35,725 bases of DNA from Gammaproteobacteria bacterium. Its GTDB lineage: Bacteria > Pseudomonadota > Gammaproteobacteria > GCA-001735895. The translations under genes and the position numbers were made by a program. Numbering within the stretch: the first letter of the stretch is position 1; the number at the start of each line of letters is the position of its first letter. A model generated the notes under the pieces. That model did not search any database, had not been told where the DNA came from, and was given only the letters and a program-made list of their open reading frames with translations. Location of the stretch: the NCBI GenBank assembly GCA_030595795.1, contig JAUVCH010000034.1:1-35725 (forward strand), in the 5' to 3' direction. Positions 1 through 6,927 of the stretch are shown piece by piece.

Positions 1-1
1 C

Positions 2-865
2 GAAGTCTGTGGTCGGCTACTCTCATTCACCCAAGCAGCGAAAGAACTGGGCGTTTCACAACCCGCCGTGAGCTTCGCCATACGCCAGCTTGAAGAAGCC
101 ATCGGTCAGGTTTTATTTCATCGCGGCCACCGCAAAATAACCTTGAGCGACGAAGGCGAGAGACTTTATACCGAAGTGTCTATAGGGCTCGGGCGTATAT
201 TAAAAACCGCCATGGATATCAATCGCAAAAGTGCACCGGCATTGGTGACGTTGTCGGTATCCACCGCATTTGCCAATTACTGGGTAATGCCGAGGCTCTC
301 GCGTTTACATAGCCGTTATCCGGCTATCGATTTACGTCTTCAAGTCACCGATAAAGATTCCGATCTGGAAAACGAAAACGTCTCGCTTGGTATTCGGCGT
401 GGTCGCGGCCACTGGCCAGGATACCAATCGAGTTGTATTGCCAGGGAAGAAATAATACCGATAGCTAGCGCCGCTTATATCGAAAAACATGGCAAACCTC
501 AATCAATAGAAGATTTATCGACACATCAATTTATCCACCTTGAAGAACCGTTTCGACCCAGGCCTAAATGGAAAGACTGGTTTGCCGCCTTTGATTTTGA
601 CTATGTAGATAACGGCGAAGGATTGCGTCTAAACGATTACGCGCTGGTGATTCAGGCGGCGATGTCCGGCGAAGGCATTGCGATTGGCTGGAAACATGTG
701 GTTGATTCGTTAATTGAACGCGGCTTGCTGGTTCAGGCTCTTCCCGAGAGTTGGGCGAGTGGCGAGGAATTCCATCTGATCTGGTCGTCAAAAACAACCT
801 TGTCGGGACATGCGGAACAGGTACGAGACTGGATTAATAACGAAGCGCGGTCATCGGGGGAATGA
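2..865 (+). CDS. LysR-family transcriptional regulator, 5' end cut by window edge
   Basis: The reading frame is open from the first bases of the window. It begins inside the winged helix-turn-helix, with FTQAAKELGVSQPAVSFAIR followed by QLEEAIG, the signature of LysR regulators. A GTG at 68 lies inside this helix, so it is not the true start; the gene begins outside the window. The rest is a periplasmic-binding-protein-like effector domain starting around VTLSVSTAFANYWVMPRL. The GcvA/AmpR-like subgroup is likely from the spacing and from motifs such as the late EGIAIGW segment. Members bind DNA as tetramers and respond to a small ligand; neither the ligand nor the target can be read here. It is convergent with the exported-protein gene downstream, and a 9-bp inverted repeat overlaps its stop codon. 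Confidence 0.9.
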   Translation, partial: EVCGRLLSFTQAAKELGVSQPAVSFAIRQLEEAIGQVLFHRGHRKITLSDEGERLYTEVSIGLGRILKTAMDINRKSAPALVTLSVSTAFANYWVMPRLSRLHSRYPAIDLRLQVTDKDSDLENENVSLGIRRGRGHWPGYQSSCIAREEIIPIASAAYIEKHGKPQSIEDLSTHQFIHLEEPFRPRPKWKDWFAAFDFDYVDNGEGLRLNDYALVIQAAMSGEGIAIGWKHVVDSLIERGLLVQALPESWASGEEFHLIWSSKTTLSGHAEQVRDWINNEARSSGE

Positions 866-876
866 ATCGCGCTTCG
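841..876. repeat. 9-bp inverted repeat over the LysR stop codon, possible terminator
   Basis: CGAAGCGCG at 841-849 pairs perfectly with CGCGCTTCG at 868-876 across an 18-base loop that contains the LysR stop codon. It sits between two convergent genes. There is no T-tract on either side, so it is at best an imperfect intrinsic terminator. Confidence 0.4.
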
Positions 877-884
877 CCCTCCTC

Positions 885-1715
885 CTACCTAGTTGAATTT
901 GGCCTGGTCAAATTTAGCTCAGTTAACTTGCTCAGAAAAAAGGATCGCAGCGCAGAGATATCGGTTCTTTTTATTATCGTCTTACGGGGGCTCGACGTGA
1001 GGATTCCCCTGGCTGCGATCACCACCTGAACAAGTAGCAACCAAATTAAAAGTGAAAAGCTACCAGCGCCGTGAATTACGGTCACTTCGTTGTAGTACAG
1101 TACTTCGTCTCGACCAAGGTCTTCGAGCATGACGTCTCTACCAAGATTGTGACGATCGAGTATTTCACTAGTAATCATACCCGCATGATTAAGACTGTAA
1201 ATTTCGACCAATACGGCGTAATAACCTGTGAAGTATCCGTCAACCAGTTCGGTGGTTACTTCATAAGTATCGCTAGCATCGTCTTCGAAAATATTAAATA
1301 AATCGGTGGTGTGATACTGAACCCAGAGGCCGCCTTCTCTACTGAGATATAACTTGGCGTAAACCGTGGCTCCATCGTAATCAACATCTACGTCGAAGCT
1401 CACATTAAGTGCATGATGAAAGCCATCGCCATCCAGGTCCGAAAGCAGATCGACATCGCCCTGATAAATTGTGAAATATTGGTCGTCACGATTAGCAGTT
1501 CGATTTAGGGTGTCATCAGTGGCTATCGTAGTATCGGAAGCCGTACTGCTCACCAGATCCTGAGACTTCACTGCCTGGTTAAGATCGATACTGTCATCTG
1601 CCACCAGCTTGCCAATGGAACGAGACACGAGCACTTCATCACTTTGCGCAAAAACACTCAAACTCGTCGCGCAGAGCAAACCCGCAATACTGATTCTTGT
1701 TGTGGTATTCATCAT
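885..1715 (-). CDS. Exported choice-of-anchor H family protein with C-terminal membrane anchor
   Basis: The protein has a signal peptide (ISIAGLLCATSLSVFAQS). A middle region (YQGDVDLLSDLDGDGFHHAL through LYLSREGGLWVQYHTTDLF) matches what I recall of the choice-of-anchor H family, surface proteins that carry one of several C-terminal sorting anchors. Near the C-terminus is GAGSFSLLIWLLLV, a small-residue motif plus hydrophobic helix like a GlyGly-CTERM (rhombosortase) anchor. Such anchors normally end in a short basic tail, but here the frame continues for about 35 more residues. One frame over, a stop is reached at 974 after an Arg-rich tail, so a one-base frameshift is possible. A GTG at 1721 is the longest start; ATG codons at 1715 and 1712 are more likely, though no good ribosome site decides. 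It lies 27 bases behind another exported protein, probably in one transcript. Function is unknown. Confidence 0.75.
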   Translation of the reverse strand: MMNTTTRISIAGLLCATSLSVFAQSDEVLVSRSIGKLVADDSIDLNQAVKSQDLVSSTASDTTIATDDTLNRTANRDDQYFTIYQGDVDLLSDLDGDGFHHALNVSFDVDVDYDGATVYAKLYLSREGGLWVQYHTTDLFNIFEDDASDTYEVTTELVDGYFTGYYAVLVEIYSLNHAGMITSEILDRHNLGRDVMLEDLGRDEVLYYNEVTVIHGAGSFSLLIWLLLVQVVIAARGILTSSPRKTIIKRTDISALRSFFLSKLTELNLTRPNSTR

Positions 1716-1742
1716 ATTCACAGTTTAGTCCGGAGAGCCCGA

Positions 1743-2072
1743 TTAGTGGCGATTCTTGCGCTTGGCTTTATACTGATAGCCGCCATTGCTGTAACTTTGG
1801 TTACGGCTATAGCTTTGGCTATGGTTATATCGACGATACTTCTTGTTGTACGAACCATGACTACCACCGTGGTTGTTGTAACCGTTATAGCGCTTCTTTT
1901 CATAACGATAAGTATGGGTATTATTGAAAAGAAGGGATGCAAATACACCAGCGGCAACATAGGGCAGGATCGAACTATGTTCATGATCTGCCTGAGCAGT
2001 AGTAGCGAATGATCCGGCGAGTATCAAAGCCGATAATAGTGAAACTTTTAAACTTGCTCTTAAATTAATCAT
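1743..2072 (-). CDS. Small exported basic Tyr/Asn/Gly-rich protein, unknown function
   Basis: This 109-residue protein has a convincing signal peptide (SLLSALILAGSFATTAQA, cleavage after AQA). It is followed by a short hydrophobic stretch (ILPYVAAGVFASLLF) and a strongly basic tail rich in Tyr, Asn, Gly, Ser and Lys with RYNG, YNNHGG and NQSYSNGG runs. The start is an ATG preceded by GAGG. I do not recognise a family. The composition suggests an envelope-associated, perhaps surface- or polyanion-binding protein, but that is inference. The gene is followed closely on the same strand by the choice-of-anchor H protein. Overlapping plus-strand frames give low-complexity translations without a signal and are shadows. 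Confidence 0.7.
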   Translation of the reverse strand: MINLRASLKVSLLSALILAGSFATTAQADHEHSSILPYVAAGVFASLLFNNTHTYRYEKKRYNGYNNHGGSHGSYNKKYRRYNHSQSYSRNQSYSNGGYQYKAKRKNRH

Positions 2073-2170
2073 CTCATTTGCCTCGTTGTTTGTAGGAGTG
2101 GGGCTAATTTACTCCCAGCTCACTGAATGCTGGCTGAACCGAAAATAAAGTCCGAATAAGGAGAATTTGT

Positions 2171-2197
2171 TCACTTTCCCGGGGGCTGATTTATACT
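2171..2197 (+). promoter_or_regulatory. Possible sigma70 promoter for the FAH-family gene
   Basis: A TATACT hexamer at 2192-2197 lies 33 bases before the ATG, with a weak TTCACT-like -35 at 2170-2175 (16-base spacing). The -10 is good and the -35 poor. The region 2073-2229 separates two divergent genes and holds nothing else I can name. Confidence 0.35.
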
Positions 2198-2229
2198 GCC
2201 TCAGAACTGCAAATTGCCTGGAGTATTCA

Positions 2230-2844
2230 ATGAAAAGCATCACCGTCGATACACACACCGTAGAACCATCGAAGATTATCTGTGTCGGTCGAAACTACCA
2301 GGAGCATATTCAGGAGCTCGGCAACGAGATACCCGAAAATATGGTGTTATTTGCTAAGCCTAATTCTGCCATATCAAATCAACTGAGGGGATTCATCGAT
2401 GAGCCATTACATTACGAAGGCGAAATTTGTTTTGTCATCAAAGGTGCTGATTTACACGCGGTTGGCTTTGGTCTGGATTTAACCAAAAGGGGTTTACAGT
2501 CAAAGTTAAAAGAAAAAGGCTTACCCTGGGAGCGTGCAAAAGCGTTTGACGGTGCAGCCTGTTTTAGCGATTTCGTGTTACTCGGCGATACTCCGGTGGA
2601 ATCGCTCAGCCTTATTTTAGATATTAACGGGGCGGAAATTCAAAACGGTGGTTACCCACTCATGATGTATAAGCCGCAGGAAGTGCTAGACGAAATTTCA
2701 GATTTCATGACTTTGAACGACGGTGATATTGTTATGACTGGCACACCTAAGGGAGTTGGCTTAGTCAATTCAGGTGATCAATTTGTTGGGAAAATCCTTA
2801 CGGGGGACAAAGAGCTGGTTCGCGCCGAGTGGATCGCAACATAA
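2230..2844 (+). CDS. Fumarylacetoacetate hydrolase (FAH) family protein
   Basis: A cytoplasmic metal-dependent enzyme of 204 residues. The opening SKIICVGRNYQEHIQELGNE is typical of the short YcgM/FAHD1-like branch, whose members cleave or decarboxylate fumarylpyruvate, acylpyruvates or oxaloacetate-type substrates. The metal-binding glutamates are visible in HYEGEICFV and the aspartate in GFGLDLTKRGLQ. The late MTGTPKGVGLV loop is the family's conserved glycine-rich signature. The frame is open from 2167, but the ATG at 2230 behind GGAG gives the family-like start; the upstream 21 residues look like untranslated leader. The exact substrate cannot be read from sequence. It stands alone, divergent from the exported-protein pair and convergent with rpsT. 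Confidence 0.88.
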   Translation: MKSITVDTHTVEPSKIICVGRNYQEHIQELGNEIPENMVLFAKPNSAISNQLRGFIDEPLHYEGEICFVIKGADLHAVGFGLDLTKRGLQSKLKEKGLPWERAKAFDGAACFSDFVLLGDTPVESLSLILDINGAEIQNGGYPLMMYKPQEVLDEISDFMTLNDGDIVMTGTPKGVGLVNSGDQFVGKILTGDKELVRAEWIAT

Positions 2845-2852
2845 TCAGGCAT

Positions 2853-2877
2853 AAAAAAGGCCGGGGAAATCCGGCCT
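2853..2877 (-). terminator. Intrinsic terminator of rpsT, shared with the FAH gene
   Basis: The stem AGGCCGG/CCGGCCT (2858-2864 with 2871-2877) has a six-base loop. Read on the minus strand it is followed by a run of T, which fits termination of rpsT. Read on the plus strand it is followed only by CTTCCTTT, so it may act weakly for the convergent FAH gene. Confidence 0.85.
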
Positions 2878-2904
2878 CTTCCTTTAAAACATGTCGTTTT
2901 TTAA

Positions 2905-3165
2905 CTACAGCGCTTTAATCTGGGCATTCATACGACTCTTATGCCGTGCAGCCTTGTTGCGGCTAATAATACCCTTAGCAGCGGAACTATCGAGTGCAGG
3001 CACGACTTTCTTGTAAGCCGCCTCGGCACCGGCCTTGTCGGCAGATGCAATGGCAGCAACCGTAGCCTTGAGGTAAGTACGCATCATCGAGCGATGGCTC
3101 GCATTACGTTGACGGCGCTGTTCGGCCTGGTTTGCGCGTTTTTTTGCTGAAGCTGAGTTCGCCAA
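2905..3165 (-). CDS. rpsT: 30S ribosomal protein S20
   Basis: An 86-residue, Lys/Arg/Ala-rich protein matching S20 along its whole length: [20 protein letters not shown] at the start, [14 protein letters not shown] in the middle and [18 protein letters not shown] near the end. S20 binds 16S rRNA early in small-subunit assembly. The start codon is TTG, behind GGGAG. E. coli rpsT also starts with TTG, where the weak start is part of autogenous control, so similar feedback is likely here. It has its own promoter and terminator. Its usual divergent neighbour murJ is displaced by an island of more than 5 kb. Confidence 0.97.
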   Translation of the reverse strand: MANSASAKKRANQAEQRRQRNASHRSMMRTYLKATVAAIASADKAGAEAAYKKVVPALDSSAAKGIISRNKAARHKSRMNAQIKAL

Positions 3166-3202
3166 GGTTCACTCCCGGATAGGCTTAAAAAATCAGGCGC
3201 GC

Positions 3203-3231
3203 ATTATCTGCACTGCGCAGGGCCATGTCAA
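3203..3231 (-). promoter_or_regulatory. Sigma70 promoter of rpsT
   Basis: On the minus strand, TTGACA (3226-3231) and GATAAT (3203-3208) are separated by exactly 17 bases, about 40 bases before the rpsT start codon. The -35 matches the consensus fully and the -10 at five of six bases, as expected for a ribosomal protein gene. Confidence 0.85.
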
Positions 3232-3435
3232 CCCGAAATTAGCCCTAAATTACCGATTATTTTGATTGGGGCATCCTCAACTTTGGCTTGTGCAAGTTGT
3301 CGTTATCGTCTTCGACTTACTCGCGCCCGATTCAACAGGAGGTCAAGTAAGAAGCTGCACCAGGAATTTTAATCGTAGCAGTATAGGCATTGAAAAACTT
3401 ATTTGCGATTTGGCAAGACCTGGCACCATTATTTC
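3232..3435. other. Intergenic region between rpsT promoter and island operon, no feature recognised
   Basis: This stretch is the left junction of the accessory island. I see no gene, no tRNA end, no clear terminator for the GHKL gene and no obvious direct repeat matching the right side (8.6-8.75 kb). Confidence 0.5.
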
Positions 3436-4956
3436 CTAGTTTGCATCGTCTGATTGCAAGATTTCAAACGGTACGCGGAGATAATGATCTTTCAATAATT
3501 TGACGGTATCTGAGTTAAGTCGTTGTTTTTCCGACGCCTTTTCCTCAGCAATGGCATCGTAAACGCAATGTCTCAAATAGTTAACGATGGCATTCTCTCC
3601 CTCCAGAAGAGTCCAATGAGGATGACAGATATTCACCACCACCATTATTACGTTTTTATCTTGGGTTTCATTTACAAAATATGGGTCATTTGGAGATAAG
3701 TTTGCATCCAGAAATAGCTTAACAATAACATTACCAACGGTAGCCTCAAAATTTGGTTCCTCGGTCGCAATATTTTTTATTATCGATTCATTTTGCTGCG
3801 CAATTGTTTCCTCGGAAGGAATTGATTCCGTTAACGTCAACTTTTCTACAAATTCTGGGCTTATAAGTTCCTCTTCAATTGACCTAAGAGCCGCATCAAC
3901 TTGGAATTGCTGAGGTCCATGTTCGTCTGAAAGCTTACCTTTCCTCGCCTTTCTTGCAGCCTCTATGTAAGGTTTGATCGCTTCCTCAAGACCCTTTTCT
4001 ACAAGATCCTCCTCATCACGATACCAATTGATCTCATCTTTAGTATGAGAAACCTCGAAATCCTCCAAATTTATTTCACCCACAAGTCTTTGATTAATTA
4101 GATCATTCCTGCCTCCCGAACCAAATATTGTTTCGGGGCGCCAACTGTCAGGATATCCTTTGATAAGCCTCTTTCTATGAAAAATAGAAAAACCAGCTTT
4201 GCTTCGACTACCGCTTTTTAGGACTCCTACCCATCCTTCAGCAACTTTATTGCCTTTATCGGTATCAATATCGTATATAAAGTCTTGTTTATAAATTGAC
4301 CCATCTTTCGCACTTAGGAAATCGCTATCTTTATAATTTTCCCATTCAATATTTTTGGAGTTATAGGTAAGAGATATTTCGTCAGATGTAATATCCATTC
4401 GATATATGCTCGCAAGATAATCTTTGATTTTTCCTATTGTTCTCCCGGCTAAAGGCCTGTTGTGTTTAGATATTTCGATTCTTGTGTAATGCCTATTTTT
4501 TTCCTCAGGTTCAGATTGAATATCTCGGTCTACATCCCCTGCGATTACATCATTAACATTAACTTCTACGGTTAATCTCTCTTCAGAACCTAATTTACTA
4601 GTCGTAATGGTCCACTCATCTCCAATCCAACAGGCTGCAGTTTTTAGCCCTAGTCCATATCTTGATCTCCCCGAATTATTTACCGGGGGGCGTCCTACTA
4701 TCAAAGCTCTTTCTAGATCATTACGATCCATGCCCATTGCGTTGTCACTAATACGAATAAAGTCGTCACCTGTGGAAATATGTACTTCGAGAGGTTCATT
4801 ATCTATTTTAAATTGCGTATCGAGCGCCACCTTGTTATCAGCATAACTTTGAGTTGAATTATCTACAAACTCGGCTAACGCGTACCACCACTTGTACGAC
4901 AGTCTTCTGTAGTTGCCAAAATTTTCATGCCCAAATTGTATTCTTACCTTATCCAT
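3436..4956 (-). CDS. GHKL (MORC/MutL/Hsp90-type) ATPase, last gene of putative restriction operon
   Basis: The N-terminal half carries the Bergerat ATP-binding fold. The N-box is ALAEFVDNS (E29, D32, N33), the G1 motif is DNAMGMD (71-77) and the G2 motif is RYGLGLK (99-105). A second domain with IFHRKRLIKGY and VSHTKDEINW (302-311) resembles the S5-fold transducer domain of MORC-like proteins. The C-terminal 190 residues are acidic and unrecognised. There is no HisKA domain, so it is not a sensor kinase. Prokaryotic MORC/MutL-like ATPases are known in restriction-modification clusters with SF2 helicases, nucleases and methylases, which is this context. I chose the ATG at 4956, 16 bases after the upstream stop; an in-frame TTG at 4989 would overlap the nuclease gene by 17 bases. 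Role inferred: ATP-driven clamp or coupling factor for restriction. Confidence 0.85.
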   Translation of the reverse strand: MDKVRIQFGHENFGNYRRLSYKWWYALAEFVDNSTQSYADNKVALDTQFKIDNEPLEVHISTGDDFIRISDNAMGMDRNDLERALIVGRPPVNNSGRSRYGLGLKTAACWIGDEWTITTSKLGSEERLTVEVNVNDVIAGDVDRDIQSEPEEKNRHYTRIEISKHNRPLAGRTIGKIKDYLASIYRMDITSDEISLTYNSKNIEWENYKDSDFLSAKDGSIYKQDFIYDIDTDKGNKVAEGWVGVLKSGSRSKAGFSIFHRKRLIKGYPDSWRPETIFGSGGRNDLINQRLVGEINLEDFEVSHTKDEINWYRDEEDLVEKGLEEAIKPYIEAARKARKGKLSDEHGPQQFQVDAALRSIEEELISPEFVEKLTLTESIPSEETIAQQNESIIKNIATEEPNFEATVGNVIVKLFLDANLSPNDPYFVNETQDKNVIMVVVNICHPHWTLLEGENAIVNYLRHCVYDAIAEEKASEKQRLNSDTVKLLKDHYLRVPFEILQSDDAN

Positions 4957-4972
4957 AGAAATCTCTAGCTCT

Positions 4973-5758
4973 TTAAGTTTCTTGTTCAATAGTTATCTGA
5001 TTTTTATCCACTAGCCGCAATTGATAATTTCTGTTTTCCTTTATCATTGGCGATGGCCTTAAAAAAAGAATCGTTTCATCCGCAGAACAGGTGACAATAA
5101 GCTTATAAATACTTCCGTCATATTCTACTGGGACTTCTGTGCCATGAAGTGACTGAATGCCAGGACTAGTTCTACATCTAAAAGCATTTAACATTTTATG
5201 TTTTCTTATTCGAATAACTTGAAATTTTGATCTCGTGGGTAGAAAACCAGATATATTGAAAATAGAATCGTCAGATTCACTTTTAAATATCTCCAGCACA
5301 GTAATTTTTGCCCCAAGTTGATCTTCTAGTTTCGCCCACCCTTTTCTGAATACACTCGCAGATTCAACCACCACAATAATCTTAGGTGGATTGCGTCGAA
5401 TCAATAAATCGACCGCCTCAACATGTAAATCCTTAAGCTTCCCGGCGATATATTGTGAATGGATTTTTGTATAAACTCCATTCGCAAAGGTTGACACTTG
5501 CGGAAACACGTGCCCCTCGAGTGAATGATGTGAAAGCTCTACCTCGACAATAAACCATGAAAGCAAATTATTCTCTACAATTGCCAAGTCTGGGATATTA
5601 AAATCTCCCGTTGTACTTTCGACTTTTAGTTTAAAGTCGAAAACCGAAAAATCCGGAAGTACTCTCGATAGCTCGCTTTTAACAATAGATTCATAATGAT
5701 TTTCTAAAAAAGCATCAGATCGATAGTAAATCCTCTCGTTTTTGGTTAAAAGCTTCAA
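4973..5758 (-). CDS. Putative PD-(D/E)XK-like nuclease of the restriction operon
   Basis: A 261-residue protein I do not recognise by name. Residues 53-96 read like a PD-(D/E)XK core: a PDLAI strand (D57), a hairpin, then WFIVEVELSHHS with E72-x-E74, then a helix containing Q87. An upstream glutamate helix (HYESIVKSEL) fits the fold's first helix. The usual catalytic lysine of the ExK motif is replaced by glutamate, which occurs in some active families but could also mean loss of activity. The C-terminal 100 residues are unassigned and might bind DNA or the partner ATPase. The TTG start overlaps the helicase stop as TTGA behind AAGGGG, so translation is coupled. Position between helicase and GHKL ATPase argues for the nuclease subunit of the system; this is inference. 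Confidence 0.7.
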   Translation of the reverse strand: MKLLTKNERIYYRSDAFLENHYESIVKSELSRVLPDFSVFDFKLKVESTTGDFNIPDLAIVENNLLSWFIVEVELSHHSLEGHVFPQVSTFANGVYTKIHSQYIAGKLKDLHVEAVDLLIRRNPPKIIVVVESASVFRKGWAKLEDQLGAKITVLEIFKSESDDSIFNISGFLPTRSKFQVIRIRKHKMLNAFRCRTSPGIQSLHGTEVPVEYDGSIYKLIVTCSADETILFLRPSPMIKENRNYQLRLVDKNQITIEQET

Positions 5759-6915
5759 CGAATAGCCCCTTTTTTCCAGCTGATCTTGGCAACACCCTCA
5801 AGATTCTCCTCTTCCTCTTCCAACAAAGCCCTTTCCTTGTCGCTAGAATAAAGTGTGTAGACAGTAGCATAACACTTTCCCTTGGCAGGCCTTAAAACTC
5901 TTCCAAGCCTCTGAATCCTTTGCCTAGTACTGGAGGTAGACTGTGCAATAATTGCTATATTCGATTCAGGAATATTTGTACCTTCGTCTAGTGCCCTGCA
6001 AGTAACAAGAACATTGGTTTCACCACGGCGGAAGATTCTTAGATTGTCCCTTCTATGCGCAGGAGATAATCTAGAATGATACTCTACGCAAGTTATTCCG
6101 TATTTTCTTAAAGCTTTCGTTATCGAGGCTAACGAATTCACCCTCTCATGAAATATTACGATTCTTTCCCCACGATGACATAAGGAAAACTTTACTGCCC
6201 ATGCTACGCGAGAAGCTTTAGTAAATATTTTTAGTGCTTTCTGATTTTGTATTTTATCTGAATCGACACCGACCAAGATATGTCTAGTTGCGCTAAATTC
6301 TTTTAACTCTTTAGAATCAAGTGAAATTTCAATATTACATAATTCGAAATCAACAATCACACTATCCTTGTGGGCATCGTTATATTGGTATTCAAATATC
6401 ACGTCACCCAATGATGGTCGCAGATATATTTCGAAGCCGTCATCCAATTCTCTATATGGCGTTGCTGATAGACCAAGTGTTGCCGTATATTCCCCTGCAA
6501 TCGCTTTGGAGTTTTTCGATGTGCCAGATCTATGGCATTCATCGACAATCAAAAATACGTCGCTAGATTCGGTAATTTTATCGACCTGACTGCGAGCCGT
6601 ATTCAGCACAACTATATTTATACGCGTCGACTTTGTTGGCTTTTCGTATCCGGAATAACAACTAATTTCATTAGGTAGAAGGTCGGAGGAATCTTCTATA
6701 TCAATCGCCCATTGATCCATCAATGAAATTGTAGGCACTATAATTATTGCTTGCCCTTCTGGATAAATAGAAAAGAAATATTCTAAGCAGAGATAAGAAA
6801 AAACAGTTTTTCCTCCCCCAGTTACAACATTAACGATTCCTCTTTGATCAACTTGCCAATATTTCAATGCTTCAAGTTGCCATTTTCTTGGTTTAATTGA
6901 TTTGCTAATCCGCAT
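5755..6915 (-). CDS. SF2 DEAD/DEAH-box helicase (ResIII/XPB-like) of the restriction operon
   Basis: A compact 386-residue helicase with all core motifs. RKWQLEAL (residues 10-17) is Q-motif-like, TGGGKT (32-37) is Walker A, VDECH (124-128) is motif II and LSATPY (149-154) is motif III. TCRALDEGTNIPE and QRIQRLGRVLRPAKGK (332-347) are motifs V and VI. It contains only the two RecA-like lobes, without the nuclease or specificity domains of HsdR or type III Res subunits; those functions seem to be supplied by the neighbouring genes. The likely role is ATP-driven translocation or remodelling of DNA during restriction. It starts 12 bases after the methyltransferase stop without a good ribosome site and overlaps the nuclease by 4 bases. 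Confidence 0.92.
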   Translation of the reverse strand: MRISKSIKPRKWQLEALKYWQVDQRGIVNVVTGGGKTVFSYLCLEYFFSIYPEGQAIIIVPTISLMDQWAIDIEDSSDLLPNEISCYSGYEKPTKSTRINIVVLNTARSQVDKITESSDVFLIVDECHRSGTSKNSKAIAGEYTATLGLSATPYRELDDGFEIYLRPSLGDVIFEYQYNDAHKDSVIVDFELCNIEISLDSKELKEFSATRHILVGVDSDKIQNQKALKIFTKASRVAWAVKFSLCHRGERIVIFHERVNSLASITKALRKYGITCVEYHSRLSPAHRRDNLRIFRRGETNVLVTCRALDEGTNIPESNIAIIAQSTSSTRQRIQRLGRVLRPAKGKCYATVYTLYSSDKERALLEEEEENLEGVAKISWKKGAIR

Positions 6916-6927
6916 TTATAAAGTTAC

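Noticed and set aside
905..935. TTAGCTCAGTTAAC word resembling the tRNA D-arm (A box)
   Set aside because: No acceptor stem, anticodon arm or T-arm can be folded around it.
1644..2012. Plus-strand open frame of 122 codons opposite the small exported protein
   Set aside because: The translation is low-complexity Val/Thr/Ile, lacks a ribosome site, and mirrors the minus-strand gene, which has a signal peptide.
3436..4956. Sensor histidine kinase reading of the GHKL ATPase
   Set aside because: No phospho-acceptor histidine domain or membrane segment; the motifs are of the MORC/MutL type.
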